Source: Allobaculum sp. Allo2 (lineage in GTDB: Bacteria; Bacillota_I; Bacilli_A; Erysipelotrichales; Erysipelotrichaceae). From it: 64,000 nt of DNA. The notes beneath the pieces were generated by a model. It saw nothing but the letters and a program-made list of their open reading frames with translations, ran no database searches and was not told where the DNA came from. The stretch is taken from contig NZ_CP078088.1 in NCBI RefSeq assembly GCF_022701175.1, forward strand, positions 62,001 to 126,000, read 5' to 3'. The first letter of the stretch is position 1. Each line of letters starts with the position of its first letter. Both the position numbers and the translations under genes were made by a program. Positions 9,835 through 19,893 of this stretch are shown here, one piece after another.

Positions 9835-10882
9835 TCAGAACTTGAGGACCTCTTCTTTCAGGCGTTCGACCATCTGATCGGCCGGGATTTTTCAATAATT
9901 TCTCCCTTGCGGATCAAGAGTCCTTCGCCTTTTCCGCCCGCGATTGCAATGTCCGCGTGACGCGCTTCGCCAGGTCCGTTAACCGCGCAGCCCATGATGG
10001 CTACGGTAACGGGTTTGCGTAGCGTCTGCAGCCACTGTTCCATTTCATCGACGACCGGTTTCATGTCCCACGCCGTCCGGCCGCAGCTCGGGCATGCGAT
10101 CAGATTGGGCACGTCGGCGAGCAGCCGGCAGTCCTTGAGCAGTTCGCGCACGATCGGCAGTTCCTTCTGCGCGTCGCCGTTGACCGAAATGCGAATCGTG
10201 CTGCCGATGCCTTCAAGCAGAAGCGGGCCAAGCGCGAGCGTCGATTTGATCGCCGACGTCATCTGCGTGCCGGCTTCCGTTACGCCAAGATGAAGCGGAT
10301 AGTCGAACGTTTCGCTCGCCAGCCGGTACACTTCCATGCAGAGCAGCGGATCGCTCGACTTGAAGGAAAGCACAATATCGTAAAAGCCGAGATCTTCCAG
10401 AATATCCACGTGGCGGCGCGCCGATTCAATCATGCCTTCGGCAGTCGGCTTGCCATACTTGTCGTGAATGTCCTTTTCGAGCGAACCGGAGTTGATGCCA
10501 ATTCGAATCGGGATGTGTTTTTCCTTGCAGGCTTTTACGACGGCTTCCACGTTCGCGCGGCTGCCGATGTTGCCTGGATTGAGCCGGATTTTGTCCGCGC
10601 CGGCTTCAATGGCGGCCAGCGCCAGTCTGTAGTCGAAATGGATGTCGGCGCAAAGCGGAATGTGAATCGCCTTGCGGATCGTTTCGATCGCGCGCGCATC
10701 GGAGAAATCCATCACCGAAACGCGAATGAGCTCGCAGCCCATTTTTCAAGTTCGAGAATCTGGGAAATGACTTCGTCAGTATGATCGGTCTTGATGGAGC
10801 ACATCGACTGCACCACCACATGATTGTTTCCGCCGATCTGCACATTTCCCGCAAATACCGGTCTTGTTTTCGTTCTGTGCAC
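9835..10882 (-). CDS. ispG: 4-hydroxy-3-methylbut-2-en-1-yl diphosphate synthase (frameshifted as read)
   Basis: IspG/GcpE, the [4Fe-4S] enzyme of the MEP isoprenoid pathway. The N-terminus, from a GTG at 10882, reads HRTKTRPVFAGNVQIGG. After one missing A near 10743 it continues GCELIRVSV, ADIHFDYRLAL, KIRLNPGNIG, and then the cluster ligands CPSCGRT and GCAVNGPGEARHADIAIAGG. A second missing A near 9894 restores the proper end, PADQMVERLKEEVLKF, with a stop at 9835. About 349 residues, normal for the bacterial form. Its presence implies isoprenoids are made by the MEP route. Confidence 0.94.
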
Positions 10883-11362
10883 AGGGTATCATCGCCTTTC
10901 CTGAATCTATTTTACGGCCTGCAGGGCAGGCATTCCTCTTGGAAAATCACTTTGTCTTCTATTTTTCCTCTGGTTTTCGCAAAGTCTTCTTTGGCGCATA
11001 AAATTTCCTGCACTGGCTAAAACAGCTGGCCGCAAAAGCAGTATTTTTCGGCCGTTCCGCAAGGGAACCGGCAAAATCTGCTGGAAACTCCATAGCCTGC
11101 CTCTATGCGCAGTTTAAGAAAGGGCCGCAGGCGGGCGCCTTTGACGGCTCTGCTAAAATTAAGTATAGCCTGTCTGGGGGCGCATTCCTTTCTGCGCCTT
11201 CGGCTTGCCGGACAAAACGACGCCGTGCAGACAGAGACAGACTTTTTCTTCGAATCCTGCAGATCGCAAGTGCAGCCGCGAAAAGCCCGCCATCCAGAAA
11301 AGAGGCATCGGTCCAGACGCGTTTTTGCCTATGGCGGTCTGCCTGACTAGAAAGGATGAACT
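10883..11362. other. Intergenic region between divergent ispG and uvrB
   Basis: 480 bases with no supported gene. It holds the uvrB promoter at 11141-11169 and a leader of about 190 bases. I see no LexA-type box or riboswitch in it. Confidence 0.6.
11141..11169 (+). promoter_or_regulatory. Sigma-A-type promoter of uvrB
   Basis: TTGACG, a 17-base spacer and TATAGC. It lies about 190 bases upstream of the uvrB ATG in an otherwise empty region. Confidence 0.65.
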
Positions 11363-13336
11363 ATGGACGAAAAATTTGAACTTGTTTCTCCTTATCCCCC
11401 TGCCGGTGATCAGCCGCAGGCCATTGCCGAGCTGGTCGAAGGCATCCAGGCCGGCAAGAAGCATCAGGTTCTGCTTGGCGCCACCGGTACCGGCAAGACC
11501 TACACCATTTCCAACGTCATCGCGGCGGTCAACAAGCCCACGCTTGTATTCGCCCACAATAAAACGCTCGCCAGCCAGCTGTACGCCGAGCTGAAGGAAT
11601 TTTTCCCGAACAACCGGGTGGAATACTTCGTTTCCTACTTCGATTATTACCAGCCGGAAGCGTACATGCCCAAAACCGATACGTACATCGATAAAAACAC
11701 GAAAACTAACGAAGAGCTCGACATGCTTCGCATGGCCGCGGTCAACTCCGTTCTGCACCGGCGCGATACGATCATCGTCGCTTCGGTCGCCTGCATTTAC
11801 GGTGCTTCGGACCCGGCCCAGTACGAAAACATGATCGACACGATCCGTGTCGGCGAGCAGATTGACCGTCAGAGCCTGCTCTCCCGTCTGATCGCCCAGC
11901 AGTACAAGCGCAACGACATGGAACCGGCGCGCGGCACGTTTCGCGTGCGCGGCGATGTCATCGAAATTTCGCCGGGCTATACGGACCGCTTTTTAATCCG
12001 CATCGAAATGTTCGGCGATGAAATCGAGCGGATCTGCGAAGTCAACCCGCTCACCGGCCAGCTCATTCAGGCGTACAACCTCTATAACCTGTATCCGGCC
12101 AGCGGCTACGCTACAAGCATGGACATCATGGAACGCGCCGCCAATTCCATCGAGGCCGAACTTGAAGACCGTCTGGAATATTTTGAAGGCGCCGGCAAGC
12201 CGCTGGAAAAGGAGCGCCTCGAACAGCGCTGCCGCTACGACATCGAAGCGCTGCGCGAATTCGGCGTCTGCCCGGGCATTGAAAACTATTCCCGGCACAT
12301 CGACGGCCGCAAAGCCGGCGAAACGCCGTACACCCTTTTGACTATTTCCCCGACGACTTTCTGATGATCGTCGATGAATCCCACGTTTCCCTGCCGCAGA
12401 TCCGCGGCATGTTCAACGGCGACCGCGCCCGCAAGCAGACGCTGGTCGACTACGGGTTCCGTCTGCCGTCCGCTCTCGACAACCGTCCGCTGACGTTTTC
12501 GGAATTTGAAGAAAAGGCCCCGCAGTCCATTTACGTATCCGCCACGCCCGGCGACTATGAACTCGAACAGACCGAAGGCGAAATCGTCGAACAGATCATT
12601 CGTCCGACCGGTCTTCTCGATCCCATCGTTGAAGTCCGCCCGACCGAAGGACAGATCGACGACCTCGTCGGCGAAATCCGCGACCGCATCGCCAAAGGCG
12701 AGCGCACGCTCATTACCACCCTTACGGTACGCATGGCCGAAGACCTCACCGAGTATCTGAAAAATCTCGACATTAAGGTGGCCTGGCTGCATCACGAAGT
12801 CAAAACGATCGAACGCACCGAGATCATTCAGGATCTGCGCCGTGGCAAGTACGATGTGCTCGTCGGCATCAACCTGCTTCGAGAAGGCCTCGACATTCCG
12901 GAAGTTTCCTGATCGCCATTCTCGACGCAGACAAGGAAGGCTTCCTGCGCTCCAAGCGCTCGCTCGTTCAGATCATCGGCCGTGCCGCGCGAAACGCCGA
13001 AGGCAAAGTCATTTTGTACGGCGATTCCATTACCGAATCCATGCGCTACGCGATCGACGAAACCGCCCGTCGCCGTTCCATTCAGATGGCGTACAACGAA
13101 GAGCATGGCATCGTGCCGAAAACGATCATCAAGCCGATCCGCGAAGTCGTTCATTCCAAGGAAACGAAGGAAATGACGGCCCGCTACCTGCGAAGAAAGC
13201 AGAAGCTTTCCAAAAGGATACGGCCAAATACATTCAGGAACTCGAAGCCGAAATGCGGCAGGCCGCCAGCGATCTCGAATTCGAACGCGCAGCCGAACTG
13301 CGCGACATGATTCTCGAGCTCAAGGCCGACGCCTGA
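11363..13336 (+). CDS. uvrB: Excinuclease ABC subunit B (three frameshifts)
   Basis: Damage-verification helicase of nucleotide excision repair. Motifs in order are [15 protein letters not shown] (Walker A), [12 protein letters not shown] (beta-hairpin), the DEAD-like [24 protein letters not shown] (motif VI) and a C-terminal UVR domain ([23 protein letters not shown]) that binds UvrC. About 657 residues, full length for the family. Single bases are missing at 12337 (T-run), 12909 (CC should be CCC) and about 13193; each break resumes in the correct frame, so it is probably intact in the cell. uvrA and uvrC are not in the window. Confidence 0.96.
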
Positions 13337-13390
13337 TATCAGACGAAGCCTGCATCCAAAAATCAGAAAAGCCAAAAGCGATAAACAGCA

Positions 13391-13427
13391 AGCAATAAGC
13401 AATAAGCAATAAGCAATAAGCAATAAA
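13391..13427. repeat. Short tandem repeat, 7-base unit CAATAAG, about five copies
   Basis: Near-perfect head-to-tail copies of CAATAAG lie 55 bases after the uvrB stop in a non-coding stretch. It is a candidate variable-number repeat. No spacers are present, so it is not a CRISPR array. Confidence 0.85.
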
Positions 13428-13561
13428 CGAAAAGCCGGAAAATCCAAAAACAGAAAACACGGAAAATCCGTCCGACAGCCAGACCTGCAGAACACAGCCC
13501 GCAAAAGGATCCCGCAGGAACGTGCCGGCAGGAATCCGGCCAAGTTCCTCGATTTCCCGTT

Positions 13562-13605
13562 AAAAAATGGTGCATTCTCCAAACCATGGAGCGTGCACCA
13601 TTTTT
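13562..13605. terminator. Bidirectional terminator between uvrB and the ung locus
   Basis: AAAAAATGGTGCA pairs with TGCACCATTTTT across a 19-base loop that is itself partly palindromic. T-runs are available on both strands, so it can end both uvrB (+) and the small minus-strand gene at 13665. Confidence 0.82.
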
Positions 13606-13664
13606 CTGTTTCTTTATGTCCTTGTTTCCTTTCGCAAAACTGCTGCGAAGGGACAGTTTCTTTC

Positions 13665-13759
13665 TTAATGAGGCATCAGGCTGAAATACAGACCGATCAG
13701 GGCGGCAATGCCGATCACAGTCCAGAAAATCCATTTGCCATACGGCGTTTTCTTTTCAT
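13665..13759 (-). CDS. Small single-pass membrane protein, about 31 residues (one frameshift)
   Basis: The ATG at 13759 has a good site (GAGAGGGAGA, 5 bases spacing). With one A restored in the AAAA run at about 13748 it reads MKRKTPYGKW, then a hydrophobic helix IFWTVIGIAALIGLYFSL, ending MPH. It lies downstream of ung on the same strand, with the bidirectional terminator after it. Lys/Arg-rich start and one helix suggest an N-in membrane peptide. Function unknown; the shift makes this tentative. Confidence 0.45.
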
Positions 13760-13823
13760 AGGTCTCCCTCTCTTTCAGACAGGCGTTTTCATTTCTGTCT
13801 TCATTGTAAAAGAGGGCTTGCCG

Positions 13824-14495
13824 TCAGTCGGCCATTTGCCTGTTATCCTCAGTCCAGAAAATGGGTTCCTTTCCGTGTTCCTGCAAAAACTGGTTGGCTT
13901 TCACGAAATGATTGCACCCGAAAAAGCCGCGGTTGGCCGAAAGCGGCGAAGGATGCGCGGCTTCCAGCACCAGATGATTCGGATTGTCAAGCAGCGCCTT
14001 CGCCTTGCGGGCGTGACCGCCCCAGAGCAGAAAGACGATCGGCTGATCCTGTTTGTTGAGCACCCGGATCAGATCGTCCGTAAATTTCTGCCAGCCGATT
14101 TTTGAATGGGAAAGCGGCTTGCCCTGCTCCACCGTCATAATCGAGTTGAGCAGCAGCACGCCCTGCGCCGCCCAGTCGGACAGATTGCCCGTGCGATACA
14201 CCGGAACCTGATATTCCGCGCTCAGTTCCTTGTAAATGTTCTGCAGGGAAGGCGGAATGCGCACCTGTGAAGGCACCGAAAAGGAATATCCCTGCGCCTG
14301 ACCCGGTTCGTGATACGGATCCTGACCGAGAATCACGACTTTGACCTGATCGAGCGGAGTCATTTCCAGTGCCTTAAAAATGTTTTCCTTTGCGGGGTAG
14401 ACGGGAGAAGACGCGTACGCCTGTTCGAGAAACGCCCGAATCGGTCCTAACGTTCCGTTTTGAAGTTCTTCTTCCATGACATCTTTCCATTCCAT
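13824..14495 (-). CDS. ung: Uracil-DNA glycosylase
   Basis: Intact family 1 UDG of about 223 residues, which removes uracil from DNA at the start of base-excision repair. Motifs are GQDPYH (catalytic Asp and water loop), a YSFSVP contact region, GVLLLNSIMTVE (uracil-recognition Asn) and HPSPLSANRGFFG (catalytic His and minor-groove loop). The ATG at 14495 gives the usual MEWKDV start; an upstream in-frame ATG would add an atypical extension. It is transcribed divergently from folC. Confidence 0.97.
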   Translation of the reverse strand: MEWKDVMEEELQNGTLGPIRAFLEQAYASSPVYPAKENIFKALEMTPLDQVKVVILGQDPYHEPGQAQGYSFSVPSQVRIPPSLQNIYKELSAEYQVPVYRTGNLSDWAAQGVLLLNSIMTVEQGKPLSHSKIGWQKFTDDLIRVLNKQDQPIVFLLWGGHARKAKALLDNPNHLVLEAAHPSPLSANRGFFGCNHFVKANQFLQEHGKEPIFWTEDNRQMAD

Positions 14496-14596
14496 GCAGT
14501 TTCTCCCTTCTCCAGCACGTCTGTACACGCCCCTTCGATTTGGAAGGGGGCTTTGCCGGCTGGCTGTTTTCTGTGCCTCGTCTTATCATTATAGCC

Positions 14597-15792
14597 ATGA
14601 CGAATACATGCATGCAGAAAGTCGAGGAAATGGAACGGCACAAAGGCCTGAACCATTCTCTCGATCAGCTGAGAGGATGGCTGGCCGAAGACTTTGGCCC
14701 CTCCCTTTCCCCCATTCGATTCACGTCGCCGGCACCAACGGAAAAGGTTCCGTCATCACCTGGCTGGAACTGCTGCTCGCCCAGAAAGGCTTGGGCACCG
14801 GCGCTTTCATTTCCCCGCACCTAGTGGTTCACAGCGAGCGGTTCCGTCTGAATCAGAAGCCGATTTCCATGGATCGATGGGAAGAACTTTACGACCGGTA
14901 CGCCAGAACGTTTAAAGCGCGCGACATGACGATGTTTGAAATGGATCTCTTCATGGCCTGCGCCCTCTTTCAGGAAGTCCGCCCCGATTTTGTCCTCATG
15001 GAAACCGGTCTTGGCGGAACGCGCGACGCCACCACGGCTCTCGACTATCCGTGGGGCATCATCACATCGATCGGCCTGGATCACATGGGGCTGCTCGGTT
15101 CGACCAAAACCGAGATTGCCCAGGCCAAAGCGGGCATCATTCAGGAAGGCATGACTCTAGTTACCGCGGAGCAGGATCCCGCCTGCCTGCGCGTATTTCA
15201 GGACGCCGCCAAAACGAAGCACGCGACTCTGATCGAAATTTCGCGCGATTTTTCCCCGCTTGATCCCCTGTGGAATCCGGCACTTCCCGCCTATCAGAAA
15301 GAAAACTATCTTTGCGCGCGAACGCTGCTCGAACAGGCCGGCTTCTCTTTCACGCCAGACGAGCAGAAACAGGCCATCGATCGCTTTTTCTGGCCCGCCC
15401 GCTTTCAGATCGTCCGCAGCCATCCGCTGCTTTTTGTAGATGGCGCCCACAACGCCAACGGCATAGACGCCCTCTGCAAAAGTCTTCAGGAAGGCGGCTG
15501 GAGCATCGATCAGATTTTCTTTTCCGTTCTTGCCGACAAGCAGGCCCGCGAAATGATCGCAAGGCTGCAAACGATTGCGCCGGACATTCATCTTGTCCAT
15601 TTCGAATCGCAGCGTCTGGCCCGGCTCGATACGCTCGCGCAAAAGGAAAACCTCGATGTTCTTTCCTTCGATACGCTGCTTGAGCGCCTGAAAAGCACGA
15701 ATAAAAATACTCTCGTATGCGGTTCGCTCTATTTTGCAGGAGAAGTTCTTCAGGCTCTGCATGCGGCCATTGACCAGGCCCCCTCTGCCTGA
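14597..15792 (+). CDS. folC: Folylpolyglutamate synthase / dihydrofolate synthase (one frameshift)
   Basis: Mur-ligase-family enzyme adding glutamate to (dihydro)folates to retain them in the cell. Motifs are HVAGTNGKGSV (P-loop), ISPHLVVHSERFRLN, ETGLGGTRDATT and VDGAHNANG. About 398 residues, normal. One break at about 14705 in a C-rich run separates the first 36 codons; the upstream block, from the ATG at 14597 (alternative at 14612), reads LNHSLDQLRGWLAEDFG, matching the family N-terminus. It faces a THF-riboswitch-controlled folate transporter gene, so the pair forms a folate uptake and retention module. Confidence 0.94.
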
Positions 15793-15898
15793 GTCAAAGC
15801 CGGACTTGCGCGGATCCGGCTTCCCCTCATTCCGGCATTTCCGCGATTCTGCAATTCTGCGTTGCTGCATCCCGGGTGACTTACTGTTTCTAGGCAAA

Positions 15899-15936
15899 GA
15901 CGCCTCTTCGAGGTCGGTTCGAAGAGGCGTCTTTTT
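15899..15936 (+). terminator. Rho-independent terminator after folC
   Basis: GACGCCTCTTCG pairs perfectly with CGAAGAGGCGTC across a 9-base loop, followed by TTTTT. Confidence 0.9.
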
Positions 15937-16009
15937 ATCGGTTTTATTTGTATTTTTCGTATACTTTCCGCTTTGTTTTCGGTTTATGTACTCGCTTTGG
16001 GGATCGGCT

Positions 16010-16569
16010 TCAGGCTGCATGCGAGGAGCGCAGCTGCGTGCGGGCACTGAGCGCTGGAAGCAGACGCATGCTCAAGAACAGCATAATGGAGTTGAGCGGC
16101 CAGGCGATCAGGTTTTTCAGCAGGCGGCCAGTCACCAGAATCCAGTACGGCGTGCCGTAAAGCATGGTCAGCACCAGGGGGTAAGAATCACGTTGCAGAC
16201 CAGAATGGCCACCGCCTCCCCGAGAACGATGCGCCATACGCTCACATTTTTCTGTCCGTAAAAGAACAGGGTGTAAATGAGCGCCTTGACCATGAGCACC
16301 ATCGCGTAAAACGGCATGTACGGTCCGGTCGGATGGGCGAGAAAGCCGAGAAGATCCGCCACGAAGCAGAAGATCAGATTGGGCAAGAACCCGTAGAGCG
16401 CGCAGCTCAGCGCGAGCGCGATGAACGAGAAGCGAATCTCAAGCGTCGCACTCAGGGAAATCGAAAACATATTGAGCACCACATACAGGGCGCAAAGCAT
16501 CGCCATGCCCGCGATGGAACGGACGGACAGACGGGCGCTTTTCCATTCGAAAAGCGATTTGATTTTCAT
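16010..16569 (-). CDS. folT: ECF transporter S component, folate-specific (FolT-like), one frameshift
   Basis: Small, highly hydrophobic protein of about 186 residues with six predicted helices, the size of an ECF substrate-capture subunit. Typical S-component features are the early AMLCALYVVLNMFSI helix, IRFSFIALALSCALYGFLP and the PTGPYMPFYA loop. One break near 16180 joins the last two helices. It works with a shared energising module (EcfA, A', T) not present here. Folate specificity is inferred from the THF riboswitch directly upstream and folC next door. The start at 16569 follows AAAGGAGG. Confidence 0.9.
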
Positions 16570-16621
16570 GACATATTCCTCCTTTCCTCGTTGCAGAAAA
16601 AGGAGGGTTCCTTCTTGTGCA

Positions 16622-16718
16622 GCGGGATGCAGGAAACAAACCGCAAGGGTAACCCTTTTCGTTGCCGGACCGACTCCCCATTTCCGGCACACTTGACGCC
16701 TGTTTCCTTACTCTGTCG
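16622..16718 (-). promoter_or_regulatory. Tetrahydrofolate (THF) riboswitch of folT
   Basis: On the minus strand this leader carries the conserved THF aptamer segments in order: GAGTA, GCGTCAAGTGT, AATGGGGAGTCGG, CAACGAA, CCTTGCGGT and TGCATCC. Flanking complementary arms (GGAAAC near the 5' end, GTTTCC near the 3' end) close P1/P2. Downstream, CCTCCTTT (16599-16606) can pair with the folT Shine-Dalgarno AAAGGAGG (16578-16585), pointing to translational control with expression off when THF is bound. The aptamer match is strong; the mechanism is inference. Confidence 0.92.
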
Positions 16719-16723
16719 CATGC

Positions 16724-16753
16724 ACTATAGCCAGAGGCTCTCCACTCTGTCAA
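16724..16753 (-). promoter_or_regulatory. Promoter of the THF riboswitch-folT unit
   Basis: Minus-strand TTGACA, an 18-base spacer and TATAGT, ending a few bases before the riboswitch begins. Confidence 0.75.
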
Positions 16754-16795
16754 CGAAGCCCGCCGGACCGTGCAAGTTCCGACTCGCTTTGTATC

Positions 16796-16840
16796 AAAAA
16801 ACAGGCGGCCTTTCGAAAGACTCCGAATAGACCGCCTGTA
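16796..16840 (-). terminator. Rho-independent terminator after the S41 peptidase
   Basis: Minus-strand ACAGGCGGTCT pairs with AGGCCGCCTGT, followed by six T, 20 bases past the peptidase stop. Confidence 0.83.
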
Positions 16841-16860
16841 AAGGAACAAAGCGTTATTTT

Positions 16861-18291
16861 TCAGGAATTCATCAGCTCGAGCGCTTTCTGGAACACCGTA
16901 TCGCTGTCGTAGCCTTCGGTATTGATCTTTTCCGAGACTTTCTGGACGAGCAGCGCGAACGTTTTCGCATCCGCTTCGCCGGTCGTTTCCAGATCGTTAT
17001 CGCTCTGGAACTGGCGCAGAGCCGCTTCGCTTTCGGGCGAATAGTAATTGTCGCCGCGTACCGCCGGATAGCCGAGCTCGCGCAGGAAAATCTGCAGTGC
17101 CGCGGCGTTGTCGTTCACCGTATCCGGCCGGATCGGCTCTTCGTCTTCGTTCATCAGCCGGTAGCCGACGCTCTGGTATTCTTCGACTTCAACCGGTACG
17201 TCCGGTTCGATGCCGACCATGTTGACCGACGTTCCGTTTGGCGTCAGCCATTCGGCGACGGTGTATTTGAGCGTAGTTCCGTCCTCAAAGACTTTGTTCA
17301 GCTGTTCCGTGCCCTTGCCGTACGTTTTCGATCCGATCGTCGTGACCTTGTCCGGGATCTGATCTTTCAGAGCGCCGATCAGCACTTCCGAGGAACTGGC
17401 CGTCAGCCCGTTCTGCAAAATGTACACGTGATCAAAGTTCGCCTGATAGCTGTCATCGGCGACGGTAATTTCGCGCACGGTGCCGTCACGCAGCTTTTCC
17501 TTGAACAGCACGCTGTCGGCAGGCAGAAACGCGGAAGCGATCGTCTGCATGGCGTGCAGATAGCCGCCGGTATTGCCGCGCAGATCGAGGATCAGATTTT
17601 TCGTGCCGGCTTCTTCCAGGCGCTTGAACGCCTCAACCGCGTCTTTTCCCGAATTCTGGGAAAAGGACGAAAGATTCACCAGACCATAGCCGTCTTCGAC
17701 ATCAAACGCGACTGTGGAATCGTATTGGGCCGGGGTAAGATCCATTTCCAGCGTCTGGCCGTCGCGGCGCACCGTAAGGTGCACCGATGTATTCGGCTTG
17801 CCCTTAATGTATTCGATGATCTGATCGAGCGGCGTTCCCGTTCCGTCAAGATCATCGATTTTCAAAATTTCATCGCCGGCTTTCAGTCCGGCTTCATCCG
17901 CCGGCGAATTGATAAAAATCGATTTCAGCCGCATCGGCTGCCCGGCGTTCTGATAGCAGACCACTCCCAGGCCGACATTGTTTCCAGCGAGCTGCTGGCT
18001 GTAGTCGGTCGAACGATCGAGCGGCAGGTACATCGTATGCGGATCGTTTTCGAAACTCGTCATGCCCTCGAGCGCCTTTTCCGTCAGCTCGCTGTCGAGA
18101 TTCGGGTTGTCGGCGCCGTAGTACCATTCGTTTTCCAGAATGTTCTTCACTTCTTCATACTTGGTGGTATCCTTAACCGCCTGTGCCTCGCTGGCCGCTC
18201 CCATGAAGCGATAGCCGGAACAGCCCGCCAGAGAGAAGCTCATCAGCACGCCAAGTGTCAGAGAAAGGCTTCGATTTACGATTGAATGCAT
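16861..18291 (-). CDS. S41-family C-terminal processing peptidase with peptidoglycan-binding domain
   Basis: Intact lipoprotein of about 476 residues. A signal peptide with lipobox SLAGC is followed by a helical region, a PDZ domain (VGLGVVCYQNAGQPM through INSPADEAGLKAGDEIL), and the tail-specific protease core with LDLRGNTGGYL, catalytic Ser in TASSSEVLIGAL and Lys in SKTYGKG. The last 75 residues form a PG_binding_1-type domain (ALRQFQSDNDLETTG). Such CtpA/CtpB-like enzymes act outside the membrane, often in envelope turnover or signalling. The start at 18291 is chosen so the lysine-poor leader begins MHSIVNRS; an ATG ten codons upstream is possible. Confidence 0.95.
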   Translation of the reverse strand: MHSIVNRSLSLTLGVLMSFSLAGCSGYRFMGAASEAQAVKDTTKYEEVKNILENEWYYGADNPNLDSELTEKALEGMTSFENDPHTMYLPLDRSTDYSQQLAGNNVGLGVVCYQNAGQPMRLKSIFINSPADEAGLKAGDEILKIDDLDGTGTPLDQIIEYIKGKPNTSVHLTVRRDGQTLEMDLTPAQYDSTVAFDVEDGYGLVNLSSFSQNSGKDAVEAFKRLEEAGTKNLILDLRGNTGGYLHAMQTIASAFLPADSVLFKEKLRDGTVREITVADDSYQANFDHVYILQNGLTASSSEVLIGALKDQIPDKVTTIGSKTYGKGTEQLNKVFEDGTTLKYTVAEWLTPNGTSVNMVGIEPDVPVEVEEYQSVGYRLMNEDEEPIRPDTVNDNAAALQIFLRELGYPAVRGDNYYSPESEAALRQFQSDNDLETTGEADAKTFALLVQKVSEKINTEGYDSDTVFQKALELMNS

Positions 18292-18400
18292 CGTTTTCTT
18301 CAAAATAGACCTCCTTGGCACGGATTTGCGCTTTCAGGGCGCCGATCCATGCGCACAGGCAAAAGCCCGTATGCACTATACCACGCCCGTATTTCAAACA

Positions 18401-18421
18401 AAACGTGCCCGAAAGGGCACG
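18401..18421 (-). terminator. Probable terminator after the CorA-like gene
   Basis: Minus-strand CGTGCCC-TTTC-GGGCACG followed by TTTTGTTT, 20 bases past the stop at 18442. Confidence 0.7.
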
Positions 18422-18441
18422 CTTGGTAAATTCAATTCGGT

Positions 18442-19500
18442 TTACTCGCCGGGACGGTCGTCTTTGGGATGGAACGCCTTTGCCTGCGCCTCGTCGGCTT
18501 TTTCATCCTTGCGCGCCTGCTTATGATCTTCACGAATCGCTTTGTGAAGCTTCTTATCCAGGCTTTTGTCATGATGGAAGACGTTTTCCTTTTTCGCCTT
18601 GTCCGATCCGAGCCAGCGCCGCTTGCGCAGATACAGAATTTCGCCGGCCGCAATCACCAGCATCACTACAATAATGACCGCATATCCATGGCTGTATTTG
18701 ATCAGCGGCATGTCCTGGAAGTTCATGCCGTACCAGCCGGTCAGGAACGTCAGCGGCAGGAAAACCGTCGAAATGATCGTCAGCAGCGTACTGACTTTGT
18801 TCTGGCGGTCCGACAGCTGCGTCTGCCGCAGATTCCAGATCTGGGACGTATAGTCCTTGATCGTGCTTGCCAGATTTTCGAGCTGCGTACTGTTGGCCAG
18901 AAACAGCGAGATCATCGCGTTTTCATTGGGCTGATCCTGCGGGATGATCGTCTCCTGCATCGTATGGCCGACCGCGGTCAGCTGCAGGTAGTAGTTGCCG
19001 AGAATGTTCATGTCACGCCGTGTCATCATGATGTAGCGTTCCATGCCCGATTCCTTGTTTTCGAAAATGTTTTCCTCAATCGTTTCGAGCTTTTCGTTGT
19101 AATCCTCAAGAAAGTACACATCTTCCTGAATCATGTAGTTCATGAAGCGCAGCAGAAACTGAAAGGCGCTGCAGATATCGAGCGTGTATTCGTCCATAAA
19201 CGCCTGCAAATAGCTGTGAAACGCCTTTTCGTCGCTGATAAAGCAAAGACTGTCATTTTCCAGAACAAACGCAAAGCTCATGCGATCCGCGATCGGCTGT
19301 TCCTTGCGCGGAATGACAAACGTACCCGAAAGCACGCCGCGATCGTACAGAATGCGGCAGAAGCGAATCGGATGACTCAGATCCGGCAGCGTTTCGCCGG
19401 TGAAATATTCCGGATTTCTCTTGCGGGCTTCCTCGCTGCTCAAAATCAGCAGCGCCTGATCGGGATGCGCCCTGTTCCAGCAGATATTCATAAAATGCAC
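18442..19500 (-). CDS. corA: CorA-family divalent cation transporter
   Basis: Intact protein of about 352 residues. A long cytoplasmic alpha/beta and helical region leads to two C-terminal membrane helices. The signature YGMNF follows the first helix (STVFLPLTFLTGW), as required for the selectivity loop of the pentameric channel. A highly charged C-terminal tail follows. CorA proteins pass Mg2+, sometimes Co2+ or Ni2+. The start is either the ATG at 19500 or the one three codons later. Confidence 0.93.
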   Translation of the reverse strand: MHFMNICWNRAHPDQALLILSSEEARKRNPEYFTGETLPDLSHPIRFCRILYDRGVLSGTFVIPRKEQPIADRMSFAFVLENDSLCFISDEKAFHSYLQAFMDEYTLDICSAFQFLLRFMNYMIQEDVYFLEDYNEKLETIEENIFENKESGMERYIMMTRRDMNILGNYYLQLTAVGHTMQETIIPQDQPNENAMISLFLANSTQLENLASTIKDYTSQIWNLRQTQLSDRQNKVSTLLTIISTVFLPLTFLTGWYGMNFQDMPLIKYSHGYAVIIVVMLVIAAGEILYLRKRRWLGSDKAKKENVFHHDKSLDKKLHKAIREDHKQARKDEKADEAQAKAFHPKDDRPGE

Positions 19501-19648
19501 ACCTCTTTTAAGTCCACTCTACCTGTCTTTTAGCGGCGCGAAGGCTGTGAAAACCGAAAAAGCAGATCGCCGTTCCGATCGATACAGATTCAGGCTGTAC
19601 CTTCTCTGTCTTTTCCAAAGAAAAATAAGCAAAAAAATCGGAGGAAAT

Positions 19649-19893
19649 TCATCCTCCGTTCCTGCTTTCTTCCTCTTCGGTTCGTTCACTCTTGGGAACA
19701 TATCGAAGTTCGACATCATACCCGAGACCTTCCATGATCTGAATAAATGTCTTATTCACCAGCCCGTCTTTTTCTTAATGATGTGATTGACGTACTGCGA
19801 CGTCACGCCCAGTTTCTCGGCGAGTGTACGCTGAACAAGCCCTGCTTCCACGCACTTGACTTTAATGTCAACCTCCAGATTGTTCCGTATCAT
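19649..19893 (-). CDS. Small helix-turn-helix protein (one frameshift)
   Basis: About 81 residues. The first 45 codons contain a Cro/XRE-like HTH: AGLVQRTLAEKLGVTSQYVNHIIKKK. One missing A in the run at about 19772 moves the reading into GLVNKTFIQIMEGLGYDVELRYVPKSE, a natural continuation of an HTH_3 domain with a basic-acidic tail. Likely a DNA-binding regulator, target unknown. Its end overlaps a hairpin with a seven-T tract (19631-19658, minus strand) that can act as terminator. Confidence 0.72.

Noticed and set aside
13391..13427. CRISPR array
   Set aside because: Units are 7 bases with no spacers and no cas genes are present.
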